A DNA stretch of 64,000 nucleotides from contig NC_087390.1 in the NCBI RefSeq assembly GCF_963675165.1, positions 2,154,001-2,218,000 on the forward strand, in the 5' to 3' direction. The notes beneath the pieces are model-generated. The model did no database searches, was not told where the DNA came from, and saw nothing but the letters and a program-made list of their open reading frames with translations. Positions 11,201-24,500 of the stretch are shown here, piece after piece. The DNA comes from Halichondria panicea. Taxonomy: Eukaryota > Porifera > Demospongiae > Suberitida > Halichondriidae. Position 1 is the first letter of the stretch. Each line of letters opens with the position of its first letter. The position numbers were made by a program, and so were the translations under genes.

Positions 11201-14200
11201 GCGAGTGGCCGTACTTCAGGGTGAGTTTTGTGCAGTAAACATATAGCTAGCATTCTGTGCCAAGCCAAATGGCCGGTATATCGAGGTTGCCGTACTTCAG
11301 AGAGCCGGAATAGCGAGAGTCTACTGTACAAGGTGTATACGTTATAGTTATTGACTGGTTGACTAGTAATTATGGCTTATAACCAACCAATACCGAGGGC
11401 GTAGCCCGAGGCTGAGGTTGGTTATAAACCATAAATACTAGGCAACCAGTCAACAACTGATTTATTTACTGCAAAAACAGCAAAACAGTCATTTGAACAT
11501 CAATGGATGAACATCAATGGAGACAGTCAAGCTTGCTCTCACAGCCACTTTTGTGCCTCAGAATATGCAAGTGAAGATACCAGACTCCGTTTCGGTAGAC
11601 CGAGACGTTGCAGATCTCAAGGATTGCTTTCACTTGCACAGTACGGCCTGGGAATTGGAAATGGTGAAACAAAAAGTGAGATAGTAGTATGAAACATATC
11701 GAGTAAATGGATATAGTGGAAAAGAAGAAACAAGAGTGGAGGTGGTGGGAAGGGTCTGTCTTTACTGATACCGCTAGATATCTACATCAGACATGTATAT
11801 CTATACCAGCTAGAGCTAGCTATTTAGACTATCTTACTTGTGCCATAGATAGTAGAGGATACATGGTTCACCACAAGGAGGCTAGCAGCGACTGCAGTCT
11901 GCTCTCCCTGGCCCCAGGCCCTAGCTAGCTAGCTAGCTAGCTCTCATCTGCATGCTTATTTGACAGTTTGAATATTTACGGTTTTTTATTAAAACGAGTA
12001 TTTTATATGCAAGGTTCAAAGGTCGACGTTGGACATATTCCTGTATTTAGTCGCTTTCCAATCTTCTATTTGCATAGAGACGCCTATTTTGCTACGAAAG
12101 AGAACTAGTCTATAGATCTAAGCCAGAATAGCTAACAGTTTTTAAAGACCAGTTCGTTTTGCTTGCCTACTAGCTAGCTAACTGCAGCAAGATCTGGAAG
12201 AGAAGGGGGTGCTCAGCTAGACAATCAGGTACACTTTGTGTACAATCTCAGATAGAAAGGGGGTGCTTGAGTACCATGAGCCCCCCCCCTGCCTACGCCC
12301 CTGACATTGGAACTCGACCAGGCGTTCTTTCAGATAACGAACGGCTGGTCTCGAGGCTAGGCACTCTGATCTTGTCTCTGTGAGAAGCACTCTTGATCCT
12401 GTCTCCAGGATCCCTATGAGGAGCACCCCAGGCACTCCTGTCTCCAAGATCCCTGTGAGAAGCACCCCAGGCACTCCTGTCTCTGTGATAAAGCTGCAAC
12501 ATGGAATTGTTTAGTTCAGAGTGTCCCAACATGAAGAACATCAATGACACTTAACAGTCTCATGCAAGAATTGCCTGTCACTCATACTACAGTACTGTTC
12601 TGTGTGTCCCAATATGTAGATGTTATAAAGAAAGAAAAGATGAATCGTTTATCATTAAAAGGTCACGATAATTAGCTAATTAGAGCTAAAGGTTAATCGT
12701 GTCCTCCCTCCTCTGGCACAAGTCTACCAACACTGCATTCACTGTACTCCTCTAGCTCTACCTCTGAGCCACAGCCTTGACTAGAAACACAGAGCAAGGA
12801 TTGAACTGCAAGCCTCATGAACATGTAATGAAAGCACCGCAGGTGCTGATGCCTCGGTGGAGATGTCAAAGCTACATAACAATAAAGCTAGTACTAATAG
12901 CTTTTATGCAAAACAATTAAATTTTGCTGCATGCAAAAACTCAGAGAGTGGGTAATGATCGACCATGATTGTTGTTAAAACGATCGATGCCAAAAGTTCT
13001 CATTCTTGCAGCTACCAATAGCTAGCGTTCTAGTGCAGAGCTAACTACTAAGTAGAGTAGCAACACTCGGTAAACAAGTTTGGCTACGTGCTCTTCTAAA
13101 AAGGCTGCAATGGCATTCCAAGTAAGCAAAACCATGAAAACTAGGCATAACTCGAGAATGAGCATTATTTTGCAAATCCACGAATTAAAATCCAAGTAAA
13201 CATGACTAGAAGCCTATAGAAACTCTTACTTGCACTTGATTCATCCTTGAGCAGCTGTAGCAGTCTACACACACACACACACAGACACACAAACACACTA
13301 CCGTATACCTCGCTTGCGCATGCGCACCGAGGCATAATGAAAGCACCGCAGGTGCTGATGCCTCGGTGAAGATGCCAAAGCTACATAACATGCAAAAACT
13401 CACTGAGTGGGTAATGATCGACCATTATTATTGTTAAAAACGATCTATGCCAAAAGTTCAAGTCTAAAATTAATGGCTGCATTAGCAGAGCCTTGCAGCT
13501 CTCTTCTCACTCTTGCAGCTAGCGTTTTAGTGCAGAGCTAACTACTAAGTAGAGTAGCAACACTCGGTAAACAAGTTTGGCTACGTGCTCTTCTGAAAAG
13601 GCTGCAATGGCATTCCAAGTAAGCAAAACTAGGTAGAGTAAGTAACCTATCTTCGCCAGATACCTATAATCGGCGGCTATTGCTCGAAGCACAAGACGAT
13701 TTTGCACAAAACTAACTACATGGACCTACAGATGGGTAAGAAAGTAACAACTCCCAAAAATTTGGAAAGAATAACTCGCTTGCGGATGAGGTGGTGGTCA
13801 TGAGAATTGATCAATTGTCGTCAGTGAGACATTTATCTCCATGTTTGCACGCTTACTAAGTACTGAAACTACCAGCACTAAACAATACTTCTTGGCACAA
13901 CTCTAACTAGTGAGCACTACTTGCAGGCAAAGCAGCGTTAGCTGCAGATCGAGCCCCACCCAGCTAGGCATGACGAATATTTTGCAAAAAATAATGCTGA
14001 TTCAGCAACAATTGTGCACAGTCAGCAATAATTAAAGGGATTCGCCTCGATTCCAGGCCGCACTGAAGATTATGTGCATAATTATTGCTGAATCAGCATT
14101 ATTTTTTGCAAAATATTCGTCATGCCTAGCTGGGTGGGGCTCGATCTGCAGCTAACGCTGCTTTGCCTGCAAGTAGTGCTCACTAGTTAGAGTTGTGCCA

Positions 14201-17182
14201 AGAAGTATTGTTTAGTGCTGGTAGTTTCAGTACTTAGTAAGCGTGCAAAGACGGAGATAAATGTCTCACTGACGACAATTGATCAATTCGGCAGCTCACT
14301 TCTCATGACCACCACTCCGTCCGCAAGCGAGTTATTCTTTCCAAATTTTTGGGAGCTGTTACTTTCTTACTCATCTGTAGGTCCATGTAGTTAGTTTTGT
14401 GCAAAATCGTCTTGTGCTTCGAGCAATAGCCGCCGATTATAGGTATCTGGCGAAGATTGGTTACTTACTCTATAACTCGAGAACAAAGCATTATTTTGCA
14501 AATCCACGAATTAAAATCCAAGTAAACATGACTAGAAGCCTATAGAAACTCTTACTTGCACTTGATTCATCCTTGAGCAGCTGTAGCAGTCTACACAGAC
14601 AGACAGACAGACAGACAGACACACAAACACACTACCGTATACCTCGCTTGCGCATATCGCATGCGCATATCGCATGCGCACCGAGGCATAATAAGTAGCT
14701 TAGACTGCTAGCTAGCTCAGGTCAATATGACAATAGCACAAAACATAGTCTACAAAAACTTTTGCGTGCTGTATTGCTATTTTACTGTGTACAAATTGTC
14801 AAGATGATTCAAAAGTTGAATAGTGCTTGTATATAGGAAGTAAAAATATGAGCCATATTCCATACTTCCCTGGGGGAAGTAAAATATGGCTCATATTCAC
14901 TGGAAATCACCTATATAGGATACAGTGTGAATCAGTAAATAATGATGTTAATTTATCGGACACTTCTAATTTCCCCGGACACTCTTTTGGGCAATTTTCG
15001 TTGTTCTAACACAACGGACACTGCAGTGCTTTAATATTACATTTATACATTTATTCTAAATATCCAGACAATACCTTGAAAAGTTGAGTTACCATTCATA
15101 GACGACAAGTAAGACTTAGAGTGCTGCAGTTAGATAGGCGGGGCACAATGTCGATTTGAGCATGCGCACAAGGGCAATTCTAGCTTTAACACAATCCGAG
15201 CCAGGACAATAACTGAGCCAATAAGTGAGCCAGACCTGGGACTCATGCACAGTACCGTATATATGTTCCAATTATCGGACAGCAAAAAATAGGAAATTGT
15301 CTGGATATAATTGGAACAGATTTTTATAGAGCATGCGAAGTGTCCGGAACAAGCAAGCAGCTGCATGCGAGCTAGCTAAGTTTAATAGAACAGTGTGGTT
15401 ATACTATTAAATTCAACATACAATGTATCAAATATAGACCCTATATATACAACTGATGTTCGATAGTTTTCTTCTCTTTTTAGAGCGACGCTATATATAA
15501 ATATGAACTTCAGGGAAATCTTTAATGATCTCACACATTTCAGTTAGAATTTCGGAGGTTTCTTGAAACGATTTCTTTAAGCTTTTAGCAACTTTATTAA
15601 TTCCTAGTTGAACCAATTTTGCTTCAGCTTTCTCAAGCCGACAGCACGGATTTTCAACAAAAAAAATATTTTCAACTTCTTTTCCAAAATAGTCTTTCAG
15701 CATGCCTGGATTGAATTTGAGGTCCATAGGGTCGGCTGTGTTACTGAACACAACAATCACATTGTCAAGGATATCTCTCGGCAGGATGACAAGTATCTCA
15801 GTGAGGACATGCTTCAATGAAGCACTTGCTCGAGCTTGACGACCATTGATGATCAGGCAGACACAGTTGATGTACTCTTCTTTCTTGAGGGCGCTGATGA
15901 TTCGTTGTACATTTGTTTCATCTTGTATGAAGCCACGAGAATCACCAAATCCAGGAGTATCAATTACCCCAACCTTCAGGTCACCTACTTCCACATTGTA
16001 GAGTGTAGCATCTTTGGTCGTTGTTTCTATAGAGAGTGCTTTTGCGTTCTCAAGTTTGATGTCATTGAACTGTTTGAATTGCTCGTGACCATCGGCTTCA
16101 AACCCACAACCAAGATCCTGTACAGTGGCACAGTTGTAGAGAAGGTTGAGGAACGAAGTCTTGCCAGATCCAGTTTCACCGATTAACAGCATCTTGAAGG
16201 GATGGTGAGGATCCTTTTCCTTGAATGCCCAAAGAAAGCTTGTTTTGGCTCTGGTGGGTTGTTGACCCACTTTTGTTCTTGTTGATTGGCTCTATAAAGT
16301 AATAGTTGTAGTTTACGTATGTATGCATGCATGCTATCACATAATATTATTATACCTGATCCTTGGTGGTTTTAGATTTCTCTAAAGCTTCCAGTACTTC
16401 TGGTACCGACTCTTGCGATACTTCAATCTCCTGTCTAGTAATGCTCATCTTTACTTCAGTACTTGTGTTCCTCACACTAGGTCTTGTTGTTGTTGTCGTA
16501 GTTGTTGTGCTGTGCGTTTCAAAGCATTTGTCTAGCGTCACAACAAGTGAATTTATCCATGATCCTTGTTCCTTTAAGACAGCGACAAATTTGTGATAGA
16601 CTTGAGGGTCGTGTTCAATTGAGGTCTCCAAAAAATCTAGAGCAATCCTAACTTTGCTGTCTAGTGTTGAACCGCTTTCATGCACGGAAGTTTTCACATC
16701 TTTTGAAATCAACCCCTTTGAGTATAAAACATCTCCTACAGTAGCAATAGATCGTTGAAGAAATTGTACTAACACGTAGTAACACTCTCTAATGGTCTTG
16801 TGCTCTGGTGAACTCTCACAAGTAGCTTGATGAGGATTGTATGTAGCCATCTTTAGCATAACAGATATTAGACGTACATGTACTGTCAACAAGTTAATGA
16901 CATTTAAGGGCTTATAGCACACCTGGACGAAATCACAAAACTTATGAATTTTGATCGTACTAGATATTCACTGACCCATGCACTATTCCCTCCCCCCTAC
17001 AGACGTCTACCATCACACACGGTGGAGTGTGTTTCCCCCCCACCCCTCCACTACCCTCACCCCCGACCAATGTCTTCCACTACTACCAGGAACACTTCAC
17101 TGCAGCCACTCAACTCTGTGTGGTGAGAATGAGTGGGTGTATTGTGTGGGTGGGTGGGTGTATTGTGTGTGTGGGTGTGGGT

Positions 17183-17218
<36 letters not shown>

Positions 17219-18289
17219 GGAGGGGTTGAAACGAAAAAATAAATTGCGAGGAACTGCCTTATCTGACCGTAGAATTGGGTAACCACCTCTCCTATTTCCA
17301 ATGCATTTACAATGAGACATGAATGGCTGCAGGAATAACTAATTTCAAGCTGGTAAGCTAGCTAGCTATCATTTATATTCATGCTTCTAACTATTATTAT
17401 ACTATTACAATAATATGCAGTTTTATTTATTTGTACTTTATTACCTTCAACTCTTGTGATCTAGTAATTACTTGCATGAATTGTGTTTTTTGGGTCTAAT
17501 CTACTGGTTTTAAATACTCTCAAGGGAGGCCAGGGGGAGGGGGTTTGGGTAATTATGTGTACATGTAGATGTAGTAATTTGACCTGATACATGTATGTGT
17601 CTTTCTGTGTGATTTTTAAAAAAATGTGCCAGCGCTGTGTCTTTTCTTTATCCTTAGTATGACTTTACATTATTACACATCCTACTATATTACAGTACTG
17701 TACTCATAATTAGTTATCTATGTACACATGTATGTTATAGGGGGTGGCCATGCTGATCTGATTTCAGTATGTGCTTTAATTGACTAAAGGTATACACAAC
17801 ATAGAAACAGAAAAGCAAACAGATGCTCGGCCTGGAGAGTCGAGAATGATGGGTTAAAGAGTCTTTAATGGTGCACCAACTCTCCCCATTCATCTGTTGC
17901 ATTCAGTCACATACACATGCAACTACAGTGCTATATAACACTCAATAGTTATTGTACATCTATTCACATTGGGGCCATGCTGAATAATTATTGTAAAGCT
18001 GTAAAACGTTGAGGTCAAGCTGACATGAATTATAAGACTTATCTTCTAACTTGGACTTGATATTGGTTGCTGTGATACTTTAAGTTGGCTTTTAAAAGAA
18101 AACTTCTGAAGGGGGCTTAGGTATAAAGTACAACCCTGTATTGTCTGGGTCAGGTTTTGTGGTACATGTACTTGATAGTGGGGTTGGGGAATGTGGGTTC
18201 TTCTATGTGGTTAAACTGAAGCAAGCATACAACAAACATTAACCTCAAATTTTAATTCTTAGAATTAACAACAGGCATCAAATAGATAG

Positions 18290-18325
<36 letters not shown>

Positions 18326-18480
18326 ACTAGCTGATATGTATGTACTTTTCACTTTAAAAACATTAAAGTACTGCTTTCCTTGACATGATCATCGTTTATT
18401 AACCCCCTCCCCACGCATACACACCCACCCACACACACACCCACACCCACACACACCACACCCACACATACACACACACA

Positions 18481-18516
<36 letters not shown>

Positions 18517-21500
18517 GGATGGCAATGCTTCGTCCTGTCAACTACTAGCCAACCTGTGTACTCTACAACTCTACAACCGTGACGACCCTGCATGTGTGCT
18601 GATTCAGCAGCTCTCAGAGGACCTCTTGCAGAGCCTCTATTACCCCCCAGGGAGCGCTGACCAGGTGTTGGAGAGCACTGACATCCAGACATCTCTCATT
18701 ACCAGAGAGGGTGCCGAGGTGAGGACGAACTATAAACTAGTATTGTTGTATGAAGTACTTTGTAATTTTCCTTTAGGACCGTTATAGTTCTGAAATTACA
18801 TATCCACTAGTTAGTATGGTTGGTATTTATGACGTCTTTTACTTTTAAGCTTGCATTGTTGACATTGATATCTTATACATGTAGTCAACTGTATTCACTG
18901 ACCTGTTTACAGCACACCTGGAAAATAATACCAGCACAAAGGATATCATATGAATAATGCAAAACAACTGATATGTTATTCACATGACATGTACTACCCT
19001 CCCCCTTCTCTGTGTAGGGTGTGTCTAATCTCCCACTGTGGGCGGGGTCCTACTCTCTCAACGGGACCCTACTGGGACTGGAGGAGCTGACTCAGCAGAT
19101 ACTACTCTGTACTGAGCCCCAGCCGAGGGCCAGCGCTCTCTGGAGGGTGGGTGTGGTCTATCAGATCTCGGTAAGCCCCATAGTGTAGTAGTGTAGTGTA
19201 GCTAGCATGTATTAGTACAAAACGTATGTGCAGTTAATTGTGTATTCTAGACTGAGTCCTATTCTATTCCCCACGACATGTATACTCACACAAGTGTACA
19301 GTGTCCGCTGAAGCTCTGCTCAGAAAAGGCTCAAATGCTCCAGTATTCTACGAGCTCTGTATCCTCCAATTCAATACCTCTATTGTAGTGTACCGAGCAT
19401 GCCCAGTAGTCTCCTAACGCACCGAGCATGCCCAGTAGTCTCCTAACGCACCGAGCATGCCCAGTAGTCTCCTAACATCTGAGCATGCCCAGTAGTCTCC
19501 TAACATACTGAGCATGCCCAGTAGTCTCCTAACGTACTAAGCATGCCCATAGTCTCCTAACGCACTGAGCATGCCCAGTAGTCTCCTAACATACTGAGCA
19601 TGCCCAGTAGTCTCCTAACACACCAAGCATGCCCAGTAGTCTCCTAACACACCGAGCATGCCCAGGAGTCTCCTAACGCACTAAGCATGTCCAGTAGTCT
19701 CCTAACGCACTAAGCATGCCCAGTAGTCTCCTAACACACTAAGCATGCCCATAGTCTTCTAACATACTAAGCATGCCCAGTAGTCTCCTAACGCACCAAG
19801 CATGCCCAGTAGTCTCCTAACGCACTGAGCATGCCCAGTAGTCTCCTAACGCACCAAGCATGCCCAGTAGTCTCCTAACGCACTAAGCATACCCAGTAGT
19901 CTCCTAACGCACCGAGCATGCCCAGTAGTCTCCTAACGCACCAAGCATACTGAGAATGACCAGTAGTCTACTAACATACTGAGAATGACCAGTAGTCTAC
20001 TAACATACTGAGAATGCCCAGTAGTCTCCTAACGCACTGAACATGCCCAGCAGTCTCCTTAACCACACCCCAGACCTACATGATCAGACCTCAACCACGG
20101 ACACTCTCCACTCTCTACCAGTGCTCATCACTAACTATAGGAGCACGTCTGGGGAGGCAGTCAACGACGACAGCGATGTGGGAAGCTGGCAGTTTGTGAG
20201 GAGATTCTTCCTCTTTGAGTCCGTCACAGCCCGCCCCCTCTACACTAGCTCCACCACCCTCACGTAAGTCACACTTACTTATCAAATTCGGTGAATCTAT
20301 TCCCTATATCTCAGAATTTAGTTTTTTTATTGATTTTTTCCTCTCCTAAGATGTAGTAAACGTTACAGCTCTATTTTAATATTACAGAGTGTTGATGATG
20401 TCTGAGGGAGGGAGAATATTCCCCCCTTATCTTAGAGTGAGCTATTCTAATTGGACGCCTACTGACCAGGACCTTCCAGTAAGTGATGTAACCATGACAG
20501 TAGTGTAGCATTCGACTACAATTTAGATTGATGATCACAAATGTGTACCCTCCTCCGCCAGAGCTCCCATATCACGGAGTATGCGGGTACTAGTCAATCA
20601 TTCCTCATCGCTCTGATAGTGTTGTCCCTTGTCTGTGCCGTTCTGGGTGGTGTGTACTCAGGGTTAAAGGTCAACGGGTTCGTACGACGGACTGGACTCA
20701 CCTGCTGTGACCTACACGTTAGTTGACAGTGAAAATAGAGTAGTACATGTGAGAGGCCATACATGTACTTAATATAGCCGTTAGCTAAGTGTTTGTTTGC
20801 TCTGACGTTTACAGTCTATGAATTTGATTACTTTTTGCTGGTGAAATTTTTTTGAATGAGCAAAATCAGCAAAAAATTGATCTTTTGCGATCTAACTATA
20901 ACTATTGCGATTTGACAAGGATTGCAGTGGTGTAGGCAGGGGGGCTGGCAGGGCTAGAGCCCCCCTCCCTTTGTGCTCCATCAACTCCAACTTAGCTTGA
21001 ATCATCGTGATCTGTCGATCTATTTTGCTGAAGAAAAGTGATGGTTCAGCGCCTATGCTCAACCAATTTGAGCTCTGCCCTTCCCAAAATCCTGGCTACG
21101 CCACTGGAATGTATGCATTTACCAGTACTAATTTAAGTTTTGAGATTTTGTTTGCATTATGTTTGATGCTCGCAAAACATTATAGTGTAACACGGTATTT
21201 ACTGTTGCAGTAATAATCCTCTCCTCCTCCCTCTCTTCCAGTCCCTTGTGTATGCTGTGGTGATGTTCTGTGATGGAACCTCAACCCTCCTCTACCTACT
21301 CCTCACTGCCATCTCTCTCTTCTGGCTCATATTCTACAAGGTGTGTGTATAAAGCTATCTCGTTGGTAGCTACTGTACTCTGTGTAAAAGTAAAAGACAG
21401 TATTTTGGTACTTTCCCGGCTAATTCTAGCAATTTCAATGTTTTTTCCGGCTAGCCTGTGTTATTTGTGGGCGTACAAGTACACCCTTGTATACATAACT

Positions 21501-24500
21501 AGACTTACTATATAATTATGCTACATAATAATATAGCTGTGTATTTGTAGCAGTCGATGTGTGGGCGTACAAGTGCACAGCTACATGTACACAGATATAC
21601 ATGTACAGATTTTGCTCCTTATCTTATACACTTTCAATTGACCAAAATTGTGTCTGTTACTTAAGATTGACTCTATACATGTTCCCCCTCAGGTACAATA
21701 CTACCTGCTGCTACCCCTCCCCTCACCAACAGAGGACCTCACATTCATCCTCCTATTAGCAATGGCTGCACTCTTCAGAGTGAGTAGAATATTGCACTAC
21801 TTTTGTGAATGGGTGCATTGTAAATTGTAAATAGCTCAAGAGCTGCCGTGTTTTGCACGCTTCAATCCAACAATGGTTATAATGTTTGTCAGGATTAATG
21901 TCTGATTTTCTGAAAGCGTCCCATGCATGGTCTTGAAATATGGTCTGTGTCAAATTTAGTGCTTCTCATATGAAAGTACAGGGTAATGGTAAAGGCATTT
22001 TTGGTGTATACCGTATAGCGGGTATATTTCGAGGGTATAAATTTTCGCGGATGGACCGTTACAAAGGATTTCGCGGATTTTATTTTCGTGGTCTGAGTTC
22101 CAGCCTTTTGGCGCATGCGCACATCAACATGCAGCTGTTACCACCACACCGTTAGCCTCGAATCCAGGCCTAGCCTATAACGGTGAGGCACCTCTTATTG
22201 TCGATAGGTGTGGTCAATAATACTGAACACGTCTACTATTCAATAAAGATATAAATTTTCGTGGGTATAAATTTTCGCGGTAGAGGCTCAATCCGCGAAA
22301 ACCGCGAACATTTATACCCTCGAAATATACCCGCTATACGGTACATGTAGCAACAAAATGTTTGCATCATTTTGAAAAGTTTCTTTCTAGCTTTTTCAGA
22401 AAAAGAGATTGCAAAATTAATTAATGGTGCCCTCCCCCTAAAATGTGCGGTAATATTCGTTTGGTCTTAACCCCCCTCTCCCTCAGATTCTGCATGTGCT
22501 CTACCAACTGTGGCATCAGAGCAAGGTGGATGTGTTCTTCATTGACTGGGAGAAACCTCGTGGACTAGTACAAACAACCAATCAGAATGCAGACGTCGCC
22601 CAAACCATCCCCCCTAACAGGATGTCACCAGTCAGTATTTGGCGGACTTATTTTGTTGTTAACGAATGGAACGAGTTACAGTCTCTACGGAGGATCAACA
22701 ATACGCTACTGGTTGCCATGGTGCTACTGTTTGCCCATGTTATTGGATTAGAACACTTGGCAGAAAGAGATCCTGCCTCCAACGTGACCTCTGACCCCTC
22801 TCGATACTCTGCCCCCTTCAGTCCGATACTAAGATTCTCGATCACAACCATCTTCTTTTCCCTCTTTGCTGCCCTCCTGGTGAGCAACATACAATATCAT
22901 TCGACACACCTATACATGCATGTACCTGACTATTGTAATTCTGACTCTGTACAGAGGGGCTATATGTTCCTGATTTACGAGCGCTACTTTGAGCACAAGT
23001 TGCGTCAGTTTGTGGATCTGTGCTCTGTAGCTAACGTGAGTGTCCTGGTATTGTCCCGGCAACTGTACGGTCATTACATCCACGGCAAGTCTGTGCACGG
23101 TCATGCGGACACTGACATGAGACAAATGAACTACAACTTCAAGAAAGAACAGGTATACGTACATGTATGTGAATGGAATTATGTACTATTAATGTGCAGT
23201 TCATTCTGTATAGTTAAGTGCGGTCACTCTTACTGGGTAGACCAACCAGTATAGCTGTAATAACAAAAAAATACAAGTCCAAACACATGCTATAACCTAA
23301 CCTTTGGGGCCTGTTAAACTGACTGTATTATCATATTAAAAGCGTGACCTGATTATAGGGTGATCACAATAGACAGATTTTCAGTTTGTGCATGCGTACT
23401 CTATTGATCGGTTCTATATTCGATGTATACAGGAGGACATGTGTGGTAGGCGTGGCCTAGAGGGTGACGACCAGCTGTTTGAGATGCTCCTGACACGAGA
23501 GTTCAGGACTCATTACGATAAGATAGTCACTCCGTTACGAGGGGACGGGTTGTCACATGCACAAGCTGGTGAGGAGTGTGAGGGTGTGTGTGGTGTGACG
23601 CTTGTGCTCCCCCCTCAGGTCAGACGGGTGTGAGTGAAGCTGGTCTCAAGGCACACCAAGGATTAACTTATTACTTGAGTACTTTTATAGAACACGTGAG
23701 GCACCGTATACATGCATGTAGCTATCGACGTGTATGAAAAAGAGAACTTTCAATGTTATTGCTAAAACGTGATTTGTTGACACATTGAACCCCCCCCCCC
23801 CACACACACACACTCTCTCTTTATAGGGTCTCAAGGATGTGGACTACATTGTAGGAGTCAAGACTGCCATGGAGAGGCTACTAGGGATTGAATTTTTTGA
23901 CGCCCTGGGAAAATGTGTTTTCTACAAGAGTGAGTGAACCGATCACTGTATGCATAAGTGGAGTCAAGTGGGAGTACTGTTACATAGGCGAATCTGACGA
24001 TACCCGTTTAACTAAACATTTTCTCGGATTTAATTTTGACTTCAACCCCCCCCCTTCCTACACACAGCCGCTAGACACTCGTTTGGCGATGTGTTGTTCC
24101 ACGGTTGTGAGTGGAGTCTATTCCAGCTGGACCTGCTCCTCTTTGGGATCATAGATGTCGTATCCAATAGTTACCCACTGGCTGCCGTTATCACTCTGCT
24201 AGTATCTTGGGTGAGCGAAACCACTAATAAAACTACATGTATACAGAAAGTACTAAATTATTATATACTGCAGATTGAGAGTTTATGTTTGCTGTGTGTA
24301 TACCGTATATCTTCTAATTTATCGGACATAATTATTTTGGAAATTGTCCGGGTATAATTGGAACAGATTTTTATAGAGCATGCGAAGTGTCCGGAAAATT
24401 AGGCAGCTGCATGCGAGCTAGCTAAGTTTAATAGAACAGTGTGCGACTGAATAGTTGCACTAGCTATCTAAAACTAGCTACTCAAAGCTATCTAACTGCA

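Noticed and set aside
11507-11928. Open frames of 61 and 73 residues in TMEM67 intron 4
   Set aside because: No family features, no counterpart in unit 2, and the region is repeat-derived.
19391-20060. 29-bp repeats that look like a CRISPR array
   Set aside because: There are no unique spacers; units abut directly and the setting is an animal gene. It is a minisatellite.
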